Shown: positions 40,325-51,424 of the stretch, in pieces
How the letters are laid out: every line of letters begins with the position of its first letter
Position numbering within the stretch: position 1 is the first letter of the stretch
Assembly (NCBI RefSeq): GCF_011174705.1
Contig: NZ_JAANIJ010000001.1
Location: 3,162,001-3,226,000, forward strand
DNA: 64,000 bases
Direction of reading: 5' to 3'
Source: Tessaracoccus coleopterorum
GTDB lineage: Bacteria; Actinomycetota; Actinomycetes; Propionibacteriales; Propionibacteriaceae
Translations under genes and position numbers: made by a program
Notes under the pieces: generated by a model
What the model was told of the DNA's origin: nothing
What the model saw: the letters and a program-made list of their open reading frames with translations, nothing else
Databases searched by the model: none

Positions 40325-41447
40325 CGGGGCTCCTTGAAGATCGGTGTGCCGGTGCGCAGTTCTTCGACGAGCCTACGGGTCGCCTCCACCGCGTCGCCGG
40401 TGCGGCGTTGACGCAGATAGCTGGGCCCGCGCAGCACCAACTGCCGCACATCCTCCAGTTCCGCGGCGCAGCCGAGCCGGTCCGCGGTGTCGCGCAGCTC
40501 CTCGACCCAGCGCAGGATGCCGTCATGCACGTGGATGAGGTACTCCTCGGGTCGGGGCGTGATCACGTCGGCCGCCAGCCCGTACCGGGCCGCCCGCCAC
40601 TTGTTCTCACGCAGGAACCAGTAGGGGAGCCGGTCGATCGGTTCCCCCGTCTCGAGCGCGAGCGACATCCGCTCGACCAGGCACTGGCTGAAGGCGCTGA
40701 GCGCCCCGACCTCCATGAGGCTCGGCACCGAGTCCATGATCCGGTTCTCGACGGTGCCCCAGGTGGACGGCCGGACATCCCAGCGGATCTCGGAAGGGTT
40801 CTGGATCATCCCGACCCCCTCGAGCTGCGAGGCGAACCGCTCCAACTCCTCCCAGTCGCCCATGTGGTACGGCAGCCCGTTGGTCGGGAGCTGCTGGAAC
40901 ATCATGGTGCGCTGTGAGGCGAACTGGGTGTCCTCGCCCATCCAGAAGGGGAACTGGCCGACAGCGCGATGAAGTACGGCGTGAAGCGGGCCACGCCGTC
41001 GACGATGGGGAGCGCCTTGTCGCGGGAGTCGATGCCCGTGTGGATGTGCAGCCCGTTGATCGCCATCCGCTTGCCCCACCAGGCGTTTCGTTCCGCGACC
41101 CTCCGGTACTGCGGCTTGCTGCCCGGCTCCTGGGCGCGCGGGTCGCCGAAGGGATGGGCGCCCGCCCCGAGAAGCGTGAGCCCGTGGGGTTCCAGAACCG
41201 AAAGGGAGTGCTCGAGCAGCGCCCTCAGCTCGGCCACAGCCGATCCGATGCTCTGGTGGACCCCGGTCACCAGCTCGATCATCGACTGCAGGTATTCCCG
41301 GCGGATCGGCCCGTCGGAGGCGTCGTCGACCGTCCGCAGGAGCACCTCGGCTCCGGGCACCTGTTCGAGCGTCACGAGGTCGACCACCGCGAGTTCCCAT
41401 TCGATGCCGATGCTCGACTGGTGCGACTCGGCGAACTTGATCCTCAT
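40321..41447 (-). CDS. Glutamate-cysteine ligase-like (YbdK family carboxylate-amine ligase; one frameshift)
   Basis: ATP-grasp-independent ligase related to glutamate-cysteine ligase 2. About 376 aa from ATG 41447. Conserved GIEWELAVVD (family signature), LLGAGAHPFGDPR, NGLHIHTGID with two metal-binding His, and WDVRPSTWGTVENRIMDSVP. The break at plus-strand G run near 40951 repairs to SSPFWMGEDTQF. Actinobacterial relatives make gamma-glutamylcysteine for ergothioneine or an unknown dipeptide. Actinobacteria use mycothiol instead of glutathione, so the product here is open. Confidence 0.85.
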
Positions 41448-41567
41448 GGCGCTCCGATCCGTCGGCAGAACTGTAACAAGGGTAGGAGGCACGGGGAGGC
41501 GGACGGAACCGTGGGTTTCAGGCCCACTGGAATAAGCTGGGTTGCCGAACGAGAGGAACCACCCACC

Positions 41568-42763
41568 ATGTCGCTGTTCGACCGCGCGGAACTCGCGCCC
41601 GCAGACCCGATCCTCGGACTGACCGAGGCCTTCAACGCCGACACCCGCGCGGAGAAGGTGAACCTGGGCGTCGGGGTCTACCTCGGCGAGGACGGCAAGC
41701 TGCCGCTGATGGGGGCCGTCCGCGAGGCGGAGCTCGCGCTGGTGGGGCAGGGCAGGCCGAAGGCCTACCTCGGGATCGACGGCATGCCTGCGTTCCGTGA
41801 GACGGTGCGGGCCTTGTCTTCGGCACGGACGCCGCGGTGCTCACCGAGGGCCGTGTCGCGACCGTGCAGAGCCTCGGTGGAACCGGCGCGCTCAAGGTCG
41901 GTGCCGACCTGTTGGCCCAGCTCGATCCCGGCGCCACCGTCCTCATCTCGGATCCCAGCTGGGAGAACCACCGCGCCCTGTTCACCCGCGCCGGCTTCCC
42001 CGTCGCCACCTACCGTTACTACGACGCGGAGGCGAAGGGGATCGACTTCTCCGGGCTCCTCGAGGATCTGGGCGCCGCCGCGCCCGGCACGATCGTCGTG
42101 CTGCACGCCTGCTGCCACAACCCGACCGGCTACGACCTGACGCCCGCGCAGTGGGACGCCGTCATCGCGGTGCTCGCCGAGCGTGGACTCGTGCCGTTCC
42201 TCGACATGGCCTACCAGGGCTTCGGCTTCGGCATCGAGGAGGACGGCGCCGTCGTCGGCAAGTTCGTCGGCTCGGGCCTGAACTTCCTGCTCTCCACCTC
42301 GTACTCGAAGTCGTTCAGCCTCTACGGCGAGCGGGTCGGGTCGCTTTCGGTGGTGGTCGACTCGGCCGACGCGGCCAGGCGGGTCCTCTCCCAGCTGAAG
42401 ATCACCGTGCGCACCAACTACTCCAACCCGCCCACCGCGGGCGCCGCGCTCGTGGCGACCGTGCTCGGCGACGACGCCCTCCGGGCCGACTGGGAGGCCG
42501 AACTCGGGACCATGCGCTCCAGGATCCGCGACCTCCGACGGGCCCTGGTGGACGGACTCGAGGCCCGCGGCATCACCGACATGGGTTTCATCGCGCAGCA
42601 GCTCGGCATGTTCAGCTACTCCGGCCTCACGAAGGATCAGATGGTGGCCCTGCGCACCGGGCACGGCATCTACGGCCTCGACTCTGGGCGCATGTGCGTC
42701 GCGGCGCTCAACACCGGCAACCTCGACCGGGTGGCCGACGCGATCGCGGCCGTCAGGGCCTGA
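41568..42763 (+). CDS. Aspartate/aromatic aminotransferase, class I (one frameshift)
   Basis: PLP-dependent transaminase of the TyrB/AspC Ib-like type. GAGAGGAA precedes ATG 41568. Conserved ADTRAEKVNLGVGVYLGEDG, KAYLGIDGMPAFRE, SDPSWENHRALF, HACCHNPTGYDLT, DMAYQGFGFG, the PLP lysine in STSYSKSFSLYGERVG, and C-terminal GHGIYGLDSGRMCVAALN. The break is at GGG near 41812 (TVR-GLVFGTDAAV). About 399 aa, normal for the family. Confidence 0.95.
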
Positions 42764-42767
42764 CCGC

Positions 42768-43420
42768 TCACGCGGCGCCCCGGAGGCGGCGCCGCATGAG
42801 CTCCGCCCCTGGGCCCGCCGCCTGCGCGAGCGCCAACGGCCGCCCGTCAGGATCAGGGCGATGGCCAGGGCCGGGGCGTGGGCGGCCTGCCCCTCGCCCG
42901 CGGCCCAGTCCGCGTCGGTGGCGACGAACCGGATGCCCTCGCGGGGCGACCGCGCGTAGACGCGTGCCGCCCGGCTGCCCAGCAGGTCCCACACGTTCCG
43001 CAGCACCACTGTCGCCGTTTCGGTCTCCACCACGATCCTCCTGCCGAGCGGCAGCGCGATGTCCTGGCCGTGCAGCACGATGTCCGACAGCGCCCCGACC
43101 TGCGTGATGCCGACGTTGGTGCGCCGCGACCCGACCGTGCGGCGGAGCTCGGCCACGAGACCTTCGGGAGAGGACCGGTCCGCCTTCCGGACGGCCGAGC
43201 GCTCGATCACGTGGTTCATGCCTCCGGGCGAGCGCACAGCCAGCGCGACGGCCTGCAGCAGGGTCAACTCCTGCAGCGTCAGGTGGGCCGCGACATCCCG
43301 GACCCGCCAGCCGTGGCACAGCGACTGCGCGCTCCACTCCGCCGGGGAGAGCGATGCGAGCAGATCGGCCACCCGGCCGCGTTGCCGGTCGATCGCATCC
43401 CACACGATCGCTTCGTCCAT
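42768..43420 (-). CDS. DinB-like/maleylpyruvate isomerase (MDMPI) family protein (one frameshift)
   Basis: About 217 aa. Helical-bundle pattern: MDEAIVWDAIDRQRGRVADL, SLSPAEWSAQSLCHGWRVRD, VAAHLTLQELTLLQ, then VLHGQDIALPLGR and a C-terminal helix. His residues in HGWRVRDVAAHL and VLHGQD are placed as the metal ligands of mycothiol-dependent DinB/MDMPI enzymes. The break is at GGG near 42845 on the coding strand and changes only the C-terminus. Substrate unknown. Confidence 0.78.
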
Positions 43421-43497
43421 GCTCCCTCCTGGTGGGATGCTACGTCGCCGTGAGCGTGCCTCCCGTCCGCGTCACGAGGAGCGACGTGGACACGCCG

Positions 43498-45191
43498 TCA
43501 GGCCCGCGAGCCCGCTTGCCCGGCGGGCGGGGTGCGTACCGCCTCGGCAAGCGACTCCCAGCTGCCGTAGAGCCGCAGCCCCGCCTGGGCCCGGGTCACC
43601 GCCGTGTAGACAAGCTCGCGGGTCAGCAGCGGTGAACCGGGCGGGGGCAACACGACAGAGACCCGATCAAACTGGCTTCCCTGGCTCTTGTGGATGGTCA
43701 TGGCGTGCAGGTCGGTCGCGTCGTCGAGGAGCGCCGGTGCGAGCAGCAGCGGCCCCTCGGGACGGTCGACCACGGCCACGAGGTCGTCGCCCGAGCGCAC
43801 CACGACGGCGGTGTCACCGTTGGCGAACAGGTCGCTGTTGCGCTGGATCAGCAACGGCTGGCCGACGTAGCTGCGCGAATCGTAGCCGTAACTCTCGAGC
43901 TGGGTGGCGAGCCAGGCCCGGGTCGATCTGGCCCAGTGCCCCACGCCGAAGGGCCCTCGCGGTGACCGCACAGGATGCGGTGCGACCCGAGAGCGGCGTT
44001 CGCAGCGCCGCCCTCGCCCTGCAGGGCGTGACGGTGGACCTCGGCCGCGGTCGCGAGGACGTCGGAACGCAGGGTGGGAAGGGAAGCGGGGTCGACGTCA
44101 CCCTCGAAGTCGATCAGCTCGATCGAGGAGGCCGACTCGACCACGGCGCGGGCGGCGTCGGCATCGCCACCGAGGATCGCGTCGGCCAGGAAGTTGATCT
44201 CGTCGTTGGACCGGTAGTTGGTCTGGAGGCGTGCCAGGATCCCTCCCGGTTCGGCGATGAGGTCGGGGGCGCTCTCGATGTCGGCCAGCACGGCGCCGGC
44301 CTCCACAGAACGCAGCTGGTGCGGGTCTCCGAGCAGGATCAGCCGTGTCATCGGGTGAGGGCCTCGAGCAGTTGGCCCATCAGTTCGAGGGAGACCATCG
44401 AGGTCTCGTCGACCACCACCACGTCGAAGGGGAGCGGGTTCTCGCGCGTGAACTCGCGGAAGCCGGAGCGCGGACGCAACCCGAGGAGCTTGTGCAGCGT
44501 TCCTCCCCAGAGTTGGCCGCCGGCGCCGCCCACCTCCTGGAGGAGCCTGGCGGCGGCCTTGCCGGTCGGCGCGCAGAGAGCCACCCTCGGGGCGCCGGGG
44601 CGAGGGCACGGAGGATGCGGGCGACGATGGTGGTCTTGCCGGTGCCGGGGCCGCCGGTGATCACCGTCGTCGTGTGCGTGAGCGCTGCAGCCACCGCCGC
44701 GCGCTGGTGGGCGTCCAGCCGCTCGTCGGCGCCGAAGGTGGTGCCGACCGGGTCGCTCGGGGTGTCGCTGCGTTCCCGGAACAGGTCGGCCACCGCCCGT
44801 TCCTGCCGCCAGTAGCGGTCGAGGTAGAGCAGCGTGCCGTCCAACCGGAAGGGGCCTCGACCAGCCCCGCGGTACCGACGGCAGGCGATGCGGCCACCCT
44901 GGCCAGCCAGCCGTCGCGTTCGGGCCACGCCAGGTCGACGGTGGCGGTGCCGGTCCCGTCGTCGAGGTCGGCCTCGGGCTGCAGCCGCGCGGAGGCGGTG
45001 GCCAGGTCGACGCACACGGATCCGAGGCGCAGCTCGCGCACGGCGAGGGCGCAGGCGAGGACCACATCCGGATCGGCCTCATCGGCCAGCTGGCCGAGCC
45101 TACGGGCGAGGTGGAAGTCGATGAGGCGCAGCATTCCCGCCTCACAGAACCGCAGGAGCGACCCGGTGGCCGCGATGGGGATCTCAGGCAC
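43498..45191 (-). CDS. recD: Exonuclease V subunit RecD (several frameshifts)
   Basis: 5'-3' SF1B helicase subunit of RecBCD. Starts at GTG 45191, overlapping the end of recB (GTGCCTGA). Walker A ITGGPGTGKTTIV, APTGKAAARLLQE, Walker B VVDETSMVSLELMGQL, LILLGDPHQLRSVEAGAVLA, QTNYRSNDEINFLADAILGG, motif VI VYTAVTRAQAGLRLYG near the C-terminus. Breaks occur near 43945, 44350, 44600, 44845 and a few other G/C runs. About 566 aa. Confidence 0.93.
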
Positions 45192-48100
45192 GGTGGCCTC
45201 CCAGCAGGTCGGAGGCGGCCAGCACCATGGCCGGGTCGGGAACCAGCCGAACACGCCGCAGGTGACGCCGTCCACCACGGGGTGTCGGGCCCGGCCATGC
45301 CGCGCACGAAGAGGTAACCGACCCCGCCGAGGTGGATGGCCGGGTCATAGCCGGGCAGCCGGAGGCTCAGGTAGCGGTGGAGCGCCACGCAGTACAGCGT
45401 CGCCTGGAGCGGGTAGTGCGCCTGCATCATCGCCTCCGCCATCGGATGGGCCGTGTAGTGGCCGAGCGTCAGCGGGTCGGCGGGCGTGGGGCTCAACCGG
45501 TTGGTCTTGTAGTCGACCACGACGAACCTGCCGTCGGGCAGCCGCAGCACCGCGTCGATCGAGCCCGTGAGGAAGCCGTTGAGCACCGCGGGGCCGGCCT
45601 CGGACGAGCCGAGTCGCCCGGGTAGCTCGCGAGCGGATCGTCCGCGGGAGGTGGTCCGCCATCAGCGCGGCCAGCTCGGCGAGGGTGGCGGGGTGCCGCG
45701 ATCGGCGAGCGGAAGGTCGAAATCGAGCTCGGGCAGCCGGGCTGAGGTGGGCAGGTCGGAGAGAGTGAGCCCGGTGAGGGGGAGCAGCGGCGTGCGGCAG
45801 AGCAGGTCCAGGGCGGAGGCCAGCGTCGCCGACTGTGCGGCGTCGAGGCCGTTCTGCGGCCCGAGCTCGGCCATCAGTTCGGCGGCGCTGGCCGCGAGGC
45901 TGACCGGCGCCCAGTCCAGTCGTTCCAGCGCCTCGTGCACCAGGGTGCCGAAGCCCGCCCCGGCGGGAAGGTCGGCCATCGGGACGGCGCGGCCAGCTCC
46001 GGCGCGGGTGCCTGGGCCGGTGGGAGGTCGAGTTCGTCGGCCTCGTCGAGCACGACGTGGACCGACGCCTCGTGCAGCCCCTGGGTGAGGCCGGAGTAGG
46101 AGGTGCGGCGCCACGTGCGGTCGAGGGGCGGTCGAGGGTGCGGAGCTCCAACGGTGCCCCGCCGCCCTCGGAGCCGGTGGGACCGGTGCAGGCGGAGCCG
46201 GGTCGAGGAGGCTATCGGACACGCCGTCGACCGTGACCGGCTCCGGCGCGACCCCCTTACGTGGGTGCCAGCCGTGCCGGGTGAGGAGCCGGCTCAGGGG
46301 GCCGTCCGCGCTGGAGGGCTGCCCACTGTGCACGTGCCAGGCGATGGTGAGGTGCCGCGCCCGCGTCATCCCCACGTAGAGCAGCCGCAGCTCCTCCTCG
46401 ATGGTCTGCGTCTTGAAGTCCCTGGCGACCTCGTCGCCCCACCTCGGGGGTCGCCGATGTAGAGGTGCCGGCGGTTGTCCTCGATGATGGTGAACGGCCT
46501 GCTCAGCCAGGCAGCGGTGCCGTCGGTCTCCGGGAGGAGCACGACGGGGAACTCGAGGCCCTTCGCCGCGTGCAGCGTCATCACCCGCACGGCCTGTTCG
46601 TCGGACTCGATGCGGATGGCGTCGGTCTCCTCGTCCTGGTCGTGGTCGGTGAGGACGGCCAGCAGGCCCGGGATGGTGTGGGCGGTGGAGCAGTCGAGCA
46701 GCTCGGCGAGGTGGAGCAGATCGGCGAGCCGACGGGCCCCGTCGTCGTCGGCGAGGAGCCGCGCCTCCAGCGCCGCCCGGGTGCGCAGCACCGTGACGAC
46801 CGAACCGATGCCCCGGCGTCGAAGGCCCGGGTGAGCTCCCGTACCAGCGTGCTGACCCGGGCGGGCTCGCGGCTCCCGTCGCTGAGGAGGTCACCGAGCT
46901 CGGAACCGATCAGGGGGTCAGCGCCGCCAGCCTGATGTGCGCCTGGGTGGGCTCCGCCATGGCGCGCAGGAGCCTCTTCCAGTCGCCTGCCGCCTCCTGA
47001 CGCCAGACGCTCTGGCTGCCCGTGAGCACCGCGGGGATGCCCGCCGCGGTGAGGGTCGAGCGGATCGCGGCTGCGCGCGCCCCGGTCCGGGTGAGCACGG
47101 CGATGTCGCGGGGGCCAGCGGAGCATCCGGTTGCGTGAACCGCGCGTTGGCGAGCAGGAGCCGGACCTGGCGCACCAGATCGTTGCCGATGGCGGCCTCG
47201 GCGTCGTTGCCGGGCAGGAGGTCGGCGGTGTGACGACGCAGCCACAGGCGCTCGGCGGTCGGTAGGGCCATCCGGGACTTGTACCTCGCCTCGACATGGC
47301 CGACCGTGACCTCCTGGGAGCCGAGGCCGACGTCACCGAAGAGGTTGACCACGGCCCGGACCAGCGGCTCGTCCGTGCGGTGGTTCATGGCGAGCGTGTG
47401 CACCTCGGCGCCCTGCCTGGCCCGCAGGTAGGTGCCGAGGTCCGCCCCACGGAACCCGTAGATGGACTGCTTCGGGTCGCCGATCAGGATGGTCGCCCTA
47501 TCCGGTGCCACGAACGCCCGCTCGATGATGTCCCACTGCTCGGGGTCGGTGTCCTGGAACTCGTCGACGAGTACCACCGGGAACCGGTCGGCCAGTGTCG
47601 CCCTGACCAGGGCTCCCGTGCGGTCGTCGGCGAGCGCGCCGCGCAGTCGGGAGATCACGTCGTCGAACGTGCAGAGGCCTTCGACCGCCTTCCGGGTCGC
47701 GTACAGCTCGCGGACCGCCACCGCGAAGTCGTGTCTCGGCCCGAGCGGGGCAGCAGTGGCAGGGCTGTCCACAGGCCTTGATGCCGATGTCCAGAGCGTG
47801 TCGGGCGGTCAACGGCGGGGTCGCATCGTGACGGTGGAGCCGCAGGTACGTGTCGGCGGCGCACTGCCTGCCGAGTTCGGGGTCGTCGGGGCCGACCCGC
47901 TGCGCGGGTCCCAGTCGCCGAGCACGCCGAGCTCGAGGAGGAGCGACTCGCAGAAGGCATGGATGGTGAGGATGTGGGTCTCGCTGAACCGGCGGAGTGC
48001 GGCGGCGATCCGGTCGCGGTGAACCTCGGCGTCGTGGGATGCGAGGAGGTCGTCGACGGCGTCGGGGTCGTCGGAGGCGAGGTACATGGGAAGCCCGGCC

Positions 48101-48339
48101 AGGTGCGCTTCCAGCCGCCGCAGTGTCCTCACGAGGCGCTCGAAGACGCGGGTGCGCAACTCCGCGGCGGCGCTGTTGCCGAAGGTGATCAGCAACACCC
48201 TGGTGATGTCCAGACCCGGGGTCTCAGCGATGAAGCGGGTGGTGAGCGCGGCGATGGCGTAGGTCTTCCCGGTGCCTGCGCTCGCCTCGAGCAGGCTGGT
48301 GGTGCCGGGCAGCGGCCCCGTCAGGTCGAACGCGCGCAT
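45184..48339 (-). CDS. recB: Exonuclease V subunit RecB (many frameshifts)
   Basis: 3'-5' UvrD-type helicase plus nuclease. ATG 48339 shares a base with the recC stop (TGATG). Walker A LEASAGTGKTYAIAALTT, VDEFQDTDPEQWDII, GDPKQSIYGFRGADLGTYL, NHRTDEPLV, VMTLHAAKGLEFPVVLLP, LLYVGMTRARHLTIAWH, and the C-terminal nuclease motif GSIDAVLRLPDGRFVVVDYK. About 1055 aa after repair, with breaks every few hundred bp from 45280 to 47900. The complete nuclease motif suggests a working enzyme. Confidence 0.94.
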
Positions 48340-51312
48340 CAGCCGATCCTTCCCGTCACGCCCGTGTAGAGGGCGACGGCCCATGCCCCGAAGGCCGTGG
48401 GCTGACCGTTGTCCGGGTCCTCGTCGAGCCTGGGGTCGTCGAACAGCTCGGCGACCTCACCCCGAAGAACAGCGACCAGGAGGGCCGTACGAGCTCCACC
48501 TGCGGTGCCGCCAGGTGGAGCGCCCCGCCAGTCGGCCTCCCTGTACCGGCCGCGGGCCGCGTCCTCGGCGAAGTGGATGCCCGCGTCGACGGGCACGGTG
48601 ATGAGCCGGTGCTGGCCGAGCGCGAAGGCCGTCACCACAGTGGTCAGGCGCGCGAGCGCCTCGTCCCTGTCGGGCAGCCCGACAATGCGCTCCTCGGGCA
48701 GGTCGCCCTTCTCAACCGGGTCCCAACGGAACCGGAACAGCTTCCCGGGGGTGGGGACCCCCGCGGCGGTGAGGGCCAGCGACTCCAGCCAGGGGTGATC
48801 AGCTTCTCGTCGCCCTTGCTCGGGTGACGGTGACGGCGGCGCCTCCGCGCAGCCGGACCCGGTCCACCAGCCGGATCCGGCCCATCCCCGAGAGGTCGAA
48901 GGTGAGGTCGAGCGGGACGTCGGTGATGTCCTGCAGGAAGGCCGGCCCGGCCTTCGCCCACAGCTGGTCGGCCCGCTCGAGCTCCCGGAGGAAGGCCACC
49001 CGTCCGATCTCCTCGGGGGCAGCTCCTCGCTGCTCCTCAACCGTTGCACCACCACGTCGAGCGCGGTGCCCGCCTTCCGTGCCTCGATCAGGTCGTTCAG
49101 GACCTTCCAGCGACCCAACCCGTCCAACTCGATCGGCAGGTCGTCGCTCAGGGTGGGCTCCACATACAGCGGCAGACCCGCGGCCGAGCGCAGGAACGCC
49201 CTCGCGGGTCGGCCAGGAAGCGGGCGAGGTGATCGAGCCCGACCTGCGTGGGCAGCGGCCCCACGGGCGGGTGCGGGCCTGTCGTCTGCGGCGCGCCGGG
49301 AGCGACCCGGTCGCTGCCGCGCCCCGGTGGGCGACGGCTCCCGCGTGGGCGGTCGCGTCGAAGCTCGCCCTGCCGCGGAAGTTGCCCTCGGAGGTCGCAG
49401 TCGGAGGATGGCGGAGAGGGCCGGGCCACCCGAGCTGCTCAAGGAGCCATGTCACGGCCGACGGCGTGGCCACGGCGTCGTTGGTGCGTTGCGAGTAGGC
49501 CTGCCGGACGATCAGCACCCTTTCGGCCGAACGGGCATGGTCGAGGAGTTGGGCGAGCCTGCGCGAGCGGCGGTCGGGCGCGAGGGAACCGAGGTCGATG
49601 GCGTCGGGGCGATGCCGGAGGGCCGGGAACCACGTCGTCGGTGACGCCGAGGAGGGCGATCAGGCGGAACCCCACGTGGCCCAGTTCGCCGAGCGGTGCC
49701 ACCAGCAGCGAGCCGTTTCCCGCGGCGACCCGCGCCCGGGGTGCGCCGCCCGCCGCCTCGAGCAGGTGCGCGAACTCGCCCCGGGTGAGGAGGGTGGCGC
49801 TGCCCGCGTGGTCGGCCTCGAGGCGGGCCAGCACCTTGTGGGCGTGGAGCACCTGCCACTCGTCATCGCGGGGAGACCGATCAGGTCTGAGATCACGGCG
49901 CGTGCCCTGCGCACCCAGGCCGGGATGGTGGCGCTCTGCTGCGTCGCCGCGATCAGGCGACGCAGCCGGGAGACGATCTCGCAGAGCGCCCCGACCGTCT
50001 CGAGATCGGATGAGCCGACCACATCGGAGCCGGCCAGGCTCAGACCACCGTCATGTCCGTCGGCGAGGGTGAGCCCGATCAGGAGCCGGTCGAGCCCCCG
50101 CAGCCAGGTGTTCTGGGCGAGGCCCTCGAGGTCGAACTCGGCGCGGTGGCCCGCGTCCATACCCCACCGGATGCCCGCACCGCCGACGAGCTCGATGACA
50201 GCCTGCCGGTCGCTCAGCCGCCAGCGGTGGGCCAGCGGGGCGCTGAGCAGCAACTCGACCAGCTGGCTGGCCGAGGCCCGCAGCTCCCCGAGCCTGAGCA
50301 CCGTTGCCATCAGCGAGACGACCGGGTTTCCCGCCTGGCCGGCCACCGGTTGGACCCGTAGGGACCTTCCGGGGTGGCCACCGTCGACGGCCTGCTTGAA
50401 CGCGCCGTCGAGCAGGGCGGCGTACCGCTGCGGGTGTGGACAGATGATGGCGACGTCGCGCGGCTCGAGGGTCGGGTCGTCGGCGAAGGCCCGCGTGAGT
50501 TCGTCGCGGAGCACCTCGATCTGGCGGCCCGGCCCGTGGGAGTCGTGCAACTCGACGGAAGGCACGGCCCGCACGTGGTCGCCGAGCCGGACGGGCGGGC
50601 CGGCCAACGCCGTGCCCCACGCCTCGCCGGGGAACCCTCGACGGCGAGGACGGTCAGGGCGCCGAAGGACTCGAGGGTGGCCCGTTGCGGCGCGGTCAGG
50701 TCATCGACGGCGAACACTGTGGTGGGCACCCGGTCGGTGGCGGCCGCCTCGACGATCGAGGCGAGCGTGTCGATGGGGTCGATCTCGAGCGAGAGCGCAG
50801 CGTTGCGCAGCAACTCGGGCTGCCACGCCCACCGCTCGGGCAGCTCCCTGCCGTCCGGCCCTCGTCGCTTCCCTCGAGCCAGGCCGAGACGAGCTCGGGC
50901 GCCACGTCGACATACCAGCGCAGCAGCCGGGCCAGACGGGTCGCCGTGGCCCGGCGGCCGCCCGCCCTCGTCGGGTCGGCCGTCCGAGCCAGGATCGGAT
51001 GCTCCTGCGACAGCTCGTCGACGGCCTGCCACACGGCCAGGTCGAGGGGGTGCCGAGCCAACGGGAGCGGTCGCGGGCCACTCCCGCGCGCTCGGCGAAC
51101 CGGCCCATCAACTGGCCGGGTGTGACGTACTCGACGCCGGCCGAGATTCCGAGCCTGGCCGCCATCTCCTGGCCGACGATGCGTCCCGTCGCGGCCGATG
51201 ACACCACCACACGCGACCATGCGAACGGGTCATCCGAGCTTTCCCGGAGGCGCGCGGCCAGGTGGTCGAGCAGCGTGGCCCAGCGGTGCGCCGTCACCAG
51301 TGCCAACGCCAT
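48339..51312 (-). CDS. recC: Exonuclease V subunit RecC (many frameshifts)
   Basis: Chi-recognition and scaffold subunit of RecBCD; first gene of recC-recB-recD. About 995 aa after repair. Recognisable: LVTAHRWATLLDHLAARLRE at the N-terminus, QELSQEHPILARTADPTR-like segment, VAIICPHPQRYAALLDGAF, NPVVSLMATVLRLGELRASA, LLSAPLAHRWRLSDRQAVIE, and WATWLFRLIALLGVTDDVVP-like segment near the former helicase core. Two in-frame ATGs (51321, 51312); GGAGGGG is adjacent to the first and better spaced for the second. The SF1 core motifs are degenerate, as in all RecC proteins. Confidence 0.92.
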
Positions 51313-51424
51313 CTCAAACATCCCCTCCCGTGCCCTCTGCGCCCACCCTATCGGCCGCCGGTGACGAAACCGCCTCCGGCCGAGGCGGTTCGCCAGTTGT
51401 CGGTGCCGCGGGCGAAGATGGGGG

